From Hydractinia symbiolongicarpus (lineage: Eukaryota > Cnidaria > Hydrozoa > Anthoathecata > Hydractiniidae): a stretch of DNA of 64,000 nucleotides. Shown here in pieces: positions 58,751 through 64,000 of the stretch. The DNA lies in the NCBI RefSeq assembly GCF_029227915.1, contig NC_079883.1, positions 16,246,001 to 16,310,000 on the forward strand, read 5' to 3'. The notes below the pieces were generated by a model. The model was not told the origin of the DNA, searched no databases, and saw nothing but the letters and a program-made list of their open reading frames with translations. How positions within the stretch are numbered: position 1 is the first letter of the stretch; every line of letters starts with the position of its first letter. Both the position numbers and the translations under genes were made by a program.

Positions 58751-61700
58751 ATGACTGAAATGAAACTAGTGCTTATAACTGGTTGCTCTTCAGGTATTGG
58801 GTATCATTTGTTACCAGTCTCCGCGAGGTAGGAAATTGCAAAATATATGCAACCAGTCGCAACGTTGAGAAGTTGAAACAAATTGAATGCAAAGCTGTGG
58901 TAGTGAAAAAGCTGGATTTAACAGACGAAGATGACAACACAGACGTTGTGGATGATATTTTGCAGAATGAAAAAAGAATTGATATATTAGGTATTAAAGA
59001 TTATATGCGATTAAAAAGGCTGTGTTCAAATGGCTGTGCGCTGCTTTATTCTGAATCCCCTGCAGAGTAGATAATGCAGGCGACGTCATGGATTGTTCGA
59101 CGGGGTAACGACTAGTTGTTGAACAATACGCGTTACACACGACAACAATGTCCCTCAAAATGTAAAATAAGCGACACGAAGCATGTCAGTTCTTTTTCTA
59201 AGGAATGTAAAAACCTATGTTGATGTAAACTTTTTTTCAGTCAAATAAATTATCTTTATATTCTGCGCTACTCCGGATTGGAAAGTTGTGGTTTCTGGAA
59301 TTTGATTAGCGGATAATATTTCCGTTCCTATCCAAACTGAAAGTTGAAATAATTTTTTTTTAAATTATTTCAACTAACTTCAACTTCAATTATTTTAAAT
59401 TTTTTTAATGAAACAAAAGAATAATCAGTAGAATATCCAATCAAATTAAAGTATTATTCTTTTTCAATTTCAATAGGAAATTCTTTAAAACCATCGTTTT
59501 TTTCTTTCGGAGCATTTTTTGAGAAAAAATCGACCATGGGATTTCACGTTCCTCTGAGAGGAGGATAGTATTGGTATAACTGACTAACTAACTAACCCTG
59601 TCCCAAATGGTCAATTGCAACGTCACAGATTTAAACTTCGTACCCAAGCTCCCTAAGTACTGGGAAGTCATCTAAATGACGTTTCAGGCCAAAATTGGTA
59701 TTTGTTTTCGACAAAATTTGGCACAGTTAACAAAAAAAGTATGCTGAAAATGATATTCACGTCAAAATTTTGATTTTTTGTCAACTAAATGCCGTTTAAG
59801 ACCATAAACGTTTCAATCGCAAGACTTTCAACCATGAATGATAGATAGGCTGTATTTTTTGTTAGCAATTTCTTTTAAAATGTGAGTTTATTATGACACG
59901 TTTCGTTGTGTTTGCGTTTTTTGTAAGATGTAATGTCACCTGTGTGCTTTATCTTCAGAGCTTCATGCACCAAACCTCTTTGAATGTTTGGTACGATAAC
60001 ACAACGAATTAGCAGGTTGTCATCAAATATTTTAATAGAGAGCGGAAATTCTTAGAGCCCCCAGGGCTTCTTGTTCTGTTTCAAACCTTTTTGTGTTTGA
60101 GTGGAAATCCATGCTAGAATCAATAGACCTATTTCAATATCCATTTCCATTACGCAAAATACACAGCCGGAATAGACGTACTAACATGAAAACGAGGTTG
60201 GTTTAGAGACAATTTTAATTTTTCACCGAAGTAATGCACATATAGTTTGTTTACCTTATTTCTCAAATTAACTTGTCAAATTGGCAAATTATGTACTTTG
60301 GGTAAAAAAAATAGAAAATGGCACTTATTTTATACCCATTGGGCTTATTAACGTTGCTGGTTTATATTTTTTATAGTGTTTAGCTGATTGGTTTTGATTT
60401 TCTATTTAGCTATACAGTAGCACTAGCATTGGTTACTACTAGCTAGCTAGTTGGAGCTTTAACCAATGTTGTTGACATTTATATACACTTTATTCTTTGT
60501 TGGTGGATATCTTTTATTTTTTAAAACATCTGTAAATAACATGGCTATCCTAAGCATGTTGGGTTGGTGGTATCAGACAGAATATTGGTTTTCATCATGT
60601 ATTTTCAATAAAATGTAATAAGAGCAATGCAATCATCCAAGTTAAAAGCATGTATACTCATAAGTACCCTTGAGCCTTGATTATATAAAAATTATGGCCT
60701 GTAAGAATGTTACAGTTGCTACAGATAATTGTTGTTGTTTTTTAAATTCACAAAACGTTCTGTCAATAAGTAGTAATTCTATAAGTATTGCCAGATTTTT
60801 ATTCCACGTCAGGTATAACTATGGGTATTGTAATTTATTTGTACGTAAAAGCAAAGATCAACAACTTAAGTAAATTTAAGAGTGCTCTTATTTTACATAT
60901 ATTCTTTTTTTGAGAATAACCCAAACAACATAACCTTACAAGTTTAACACTGTCATTTTCAAAATTAGAGGCCTAATCTTGCTGTCAATTTAATTCCAAA
61001 GAAAATAAGAATAGTTTTAAGAACCTTGAATCTATTTTCTTAGAGAGTAGAGCAACACCATACCTAAATATTTTTATTTATGTAAATGTTTGACCTGTGA
61101 TAAAAACATTTTCGTAAGAAGAGCAGCATGTTCAGTTATTTTTTTACCTTCTGAAAAAAATTGGTTTATGCCAGAACCGAAAAAATAAACAATTTGTGAT
61201 TACTATTGTAGGTTTAACATATTCAAGGAATGATAAACCTACAATACTAATATGAATCTGAACAGACAAACCCAAACAATAAACAATTTGTGATTACTGA
61301 GTACACTGGGTTGAGCCAAAATATGTTTATTATAAATGTATACTGAATGGAAAGGTTAAAGCATATTAGCTGGGTGTGTGACAATAATAACGATACATAG
61401 CTCGACAGCACATCATCCCTGAGTATATGCTAGCTATAGGAAAATAATTATAACCTATATAATTATAATATATATAATTATAATCATATAAGTTATATGA
61501 AGTTTCAGTAAACTAGGTAAACATTTTATACCTTACAGTATAGAATATAAACTTTTTGGAGGAGTAAGAAATAAGACGTTCGTTTGGCTAGCTAGCTAGC
61601 TAGCTAGCCAACATTAAAGTTGCTATAAATACACACTTGATATCAATAAATATTCATAATTTTTTGTCACACCACCATTACTAATACCCTCAATATACTT

Positions 61701-63131
61701 GTATCCGCTACGAGCGTTTCAATATGGCAGTTGAAAAATATAAAACCAACATTTGTTGATAACTAATGTCAGAACAGCTAGTAAACAACTTGGCGTCCTA
61801 AACATTATCTAAACTAACCTCGTTTTCATCCCACCATGGCTGATCATGAAAAGGCGATATTGAAATAGGTCTATTCCCTACTACGTGAACTTATATTGGG
61901 TATATTAAAAGCTGTACTTTTAATTTAAGTTTTTATATTCATATTGTTTCTAATGCGTAAATTGTTATTTTCACCAAAAACTTGATTATCCGGGGTGGAG
62001 CTATCACATTGAATTTTTTCAGCCTGTTTTTTAAGGATCAAGATATATAATGTTGATGATGCGATGCATCTCCGTTTTCCTTGTGATTGCTGATTAAATA
62101 AAGCTCTGTTACATGTTTGTTTTCGCGTCTTTTTCTGCCTAATTTGTTCTTAATCGTAAGAGGACGGTTTCATTATCCATTCTATTTTCTTTGAAATTTT
62201 TGTTTATATGAAAAATGGATGTTCTTTGCTGCTAATAGAGCTCTATAATTATTTATATACACACAAGCCAGAGAAAAGAAACGATTACAAGCAATCGTAT
62301 TTTATGTCAAAATTTAGGCCTAAGTTTTTCTTAGTTATGAAAACGATGTTTTAAAACTGAAGCAGTTCTTATTTTGTTCTCTTTTTTCGGCAAAATCTAA
62401 GGCTCGTGTTCTTATAAAATTGTTCTTACATAAAAAGGCGTGTATTGATTTATTATCTATGTTCTTTCTTGTGTTTGTTTACAACTTGCTGCAATCTTTT
62501 TACTTTTTAACTTTTGCCTTAGATCATGCTACTATGTATATTGTTTACCCTAACGAATATTTCTTACAGTGCTAAAAGAAGAGCTACAAAACGATGGACG
62601 GAGATTAAGGGACAGGGGTCCGAGTCGAGATGGTGTTCTTATCTCGTTGGCTCGTTGGTTGATTTTTATGGAAACGTTGGCTGGTTGGCTAGTATTTTTA
62701 TGCAGTAGCTTCGCGGTAGTATTCTAAATTTTAGTCGTTTTGTTATTTTATTTTGACATAGTAATTTTAGATGGTATTTTAAGATCAAACGTGTGGTTAA
62801 AGCTGCCTGTGTATTATTGTGGATATTAAATATTAATTTATCGAAATTTATTCATAGTTCGTTGTGCTGGAATTGGACACTGCGCGCCGGTCGAAGCAAC
62901 ATCCGTCGCCGACGTTAAGCGCGTCATAAACACTAATTCTATCGGTATGATGAGTTTGACATCCAAAGTTTTACCTTCGATGAAGAACAGACAAATTGGT
63001 CATATAGTCGCTGTGTCAGCCATTTGTGGCATTATTGGTTTCCCCTTTAACAGCATCTACTCAGCTTCAAAGTTTGCTGTGGAAGGCTATTGCGAATCTT
63101 TGCGTGAAGAACTTAAGGATTTCTGCATCAA
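58751..63131 (+). CDS. Gene C: short-chain dehydrogenase/reductase (HSD17B1/RDH8-like), 5' part, apparent frameshift
   Basis: Two exons: 58751-58990 and 62858-63131; more must follow outside the window. Exon 1 starts M-T-E-M-K-L-V-L-I-T-G-C-S-S-G-I-G, the Rossmann cofactor motif TGxxxGIG, but runs to a stop unless one base is restored near 58808; in the other frame it continues S-L-R-E-V-G-N-C-K-I-Y-A-T-S-R-N and D-L-T-D-E-D. Exon 2 has V-R-C-A-G in place of V-N-N-A-G, then catalytic serine (V-S-A-I-C-G), Y-S-A-S-K (catalytic Tyr and Lys), F-A-V-E-G-Y-C-E-S-L and ends D-F-C-I-K in phase 2 before GTAAGA. The family reduces or oxidises steroids and retinoids with NAD(P)(H). Its phase-1 exon end requires the missing base, so either a sequencing error or a pseudogene is likely. 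Gene B ends only 743 bases upstream. Confidence 0.75.
58991..62857 (+). other. Gene C intron 1
   Basis: It contains a decayed Helitron-like end at about 59080-59116 (CGACGTCATGGATTGTTCG then CTAG), an inverted-end element at 60122-61875, and otherwise AT-rich sequence with no recognised coding capacity. Confidence 0.5.
60122..61875. mobile_element. 1.75 kb element with 20 bp inverted ends
   Basis: AATAGACCTATTTCAATATC at 60122-60141 is inverted exactly at 61856-61875. A second inverted pair, ATGAAAACGAGGTT at about 60187 and AACCTCGTTTTCAT at about 61816, follows inside. The interior has a 12 bp inverted pair (ATTGTAGGTTTA near 61206, TAAACCTACAAT near 61230), a direct repeat AATAAACAATTTGTGATTAC at 61186 and 61277, an AT palindrome region at 61446-61500, and GCTAGCTA runs at 61588-61610. 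No transposase ORF. Target duplication is unclear. Confidence 0.65.
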
Positions 63132-64000
63132 GTAAGATCCGCAGATTTTACTATCCTCCCAACATTAATTGAAACAAAGTTATTAATGTTTTTACTGTCA
63201 TTTTAACGAAAGATCCTTAATACAATAGCAAGGATTATTCATAAGTAAAATCAGCGCACCGTCCATTCCACACTTTTTTAGACTCAAATGTCTCATTTAT
63301 TTTTGCGTGAACAACACAAAGTGTCATAAGCTCAATAACTATCAGCATAGATATTGGATGCTACAAGAGTTCTAAAAAAATACTTTCAAAATTTTCATCC
63401 TGGTAATCTGTCTGCCAGTCCTTTAGAATTGTTCAAATTGTTTGTTCACAGAAGATAATATTCGTGAAATTCTTTAGTGTCGATTTGTTTTTTTCCTCAC
63501 AAAAAATATTTCATATTCCACAATCTCTTACATAACCTAAAAAGACAAAAAAATGACCTACGTTTATCTTGCTGAAAGAACAGATGAATTATATTTACAC
63601 TAGTTGAACGACCCGTAAAAAATCCACATGATTATGAAGGCAAACAGTTACGGGGATATCTTTTGATAGCGTCATTAATAATGTACATATACAAAAAAAT
63701 TGTTAACATGTTCCTTCTAGAGCTTGAAACTGGTGATCAAAATAATATAAAGGATCATTTGCTTTTAACAAACTGTAAGGAGATATCAGGGTTTAAAAAA
63801 TTTTTGATGACCTGCCATCAACCGATTGCTTCCGAAACTGTACAACTTTGAGAAATCGGTCCAATGACTACACTAATTTTAATAATACTAGACGTCAGTC
63901 TTTGTGATAAAGTAATGTTTAAAAAACCGATAAACCGATTTGTATGAGAAGAAAAAATCATCTTTGAAAAGCCGAATATTATTTTAAGTTACAGACACAG
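63132..64000 (+). other. Gene C intron 2, partial
   Basis: No further exon was recognised before the window ends. A Helitron-like copy occupies 63600-63845. Confidence 0.45.
63600..63845 (-). mobile_element. Helitron-like element, 3' end present
   Basis: Minus strand: GTTTCGGAAGCAATCGGTTG, CATCAAAAATTTTTTAAACC, TTTTGATCACCAGTTTCAAG, ATGTGGATTTTTTACGGGTC, ending in CTAG at 63600-63603 followed by T. It matches the 49370 copy. The 5' portion is missing. Confidence 0.6.

Noticed and set aside
1-64000. Functional tRNA, rRNA or prokaryotic-type operons
   Set aside because: No convincing cloverleaf, rRNA core sequence or closely packed gene series was seen; the whole window shows spliced eukaryotic genes.

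Overview
The window is animal nuclear DNA: AT-rich, with many short exons behind pyrimidine tracts plus AG and ahead of GT, extracellular EGF-type proteins, and many eukaryotic transposon fossils. No prokaryotic operons, rRNA or clear tRNA genes were seen. A cnidarian, perhaps a hydrozoan, is my best guess from gene content and transposon mix. That is inference; nothing here fixes the species.

Layout: three genes, all on the + strand. (1) Gene A (219 to 15490) is the 3' part of a gene for a large type I membrane protein: 18 EGF-like repeats, a transmembrane helix and a short tail. Its 5' end lies before the window. (2) Gene B (20259 to 58007) is complete: 28 coding exons totalling 3600 nt, all in phase, coding for 1199 residues. 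It has a signal peptide, an MNNL domain, a DSL domain, about 22 EGF repeats, a transmembrane helix and a cytoplasmic tail, so it is a Delta/Serrate/Jagged-type Notch ligand. The 19 exons of A match exons 10 to 28 of B in order, phase and nearly in length, so A and B are tandem paralogues. Short tracts are almost or fully identical between them while most other exons have diverged, which suggests gene conversion. (3) Gene C (58751 onward) is the 5' part of a short-chain dehydrogenase/reductase gene of the HSD17B1/RDH8 type. It has an apparent one-base deletion in the cofactor-binding region and an altered NNAG motif.

Introns and spacers hold most of the other content: two copies of one non-LTR retrotransposon in gene A, one carrying a PHD-like finger; a 1.2 kb minisatellite of 25 to 26 bp units; a second non-LTR element between A and B; several copies of a Helitron-like family; foldback elements and MITEs, one with a perfect 22 bp inverted repeat and 8 bp target duplication; a 2.5 kb long-inverted-repeat element; and, in the 9 kb last intron of gene B, a broken integrase fragment next to a 3.7 kb DNA transposon coding for a THAP/DDE transposase and a SAP-SWIM-YqaJ protein.

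Genes A and B would act at the cell surface as Notch ligands. Gene C, if functional, would be an NAD(P)(H)-dependent oxidoreductase with no evident link to the other two. No wholly new system could be shown. The most unusual signals are the conversion tracts, the tail motif shared by the two ligands, and the transposon-filled terminal intron.
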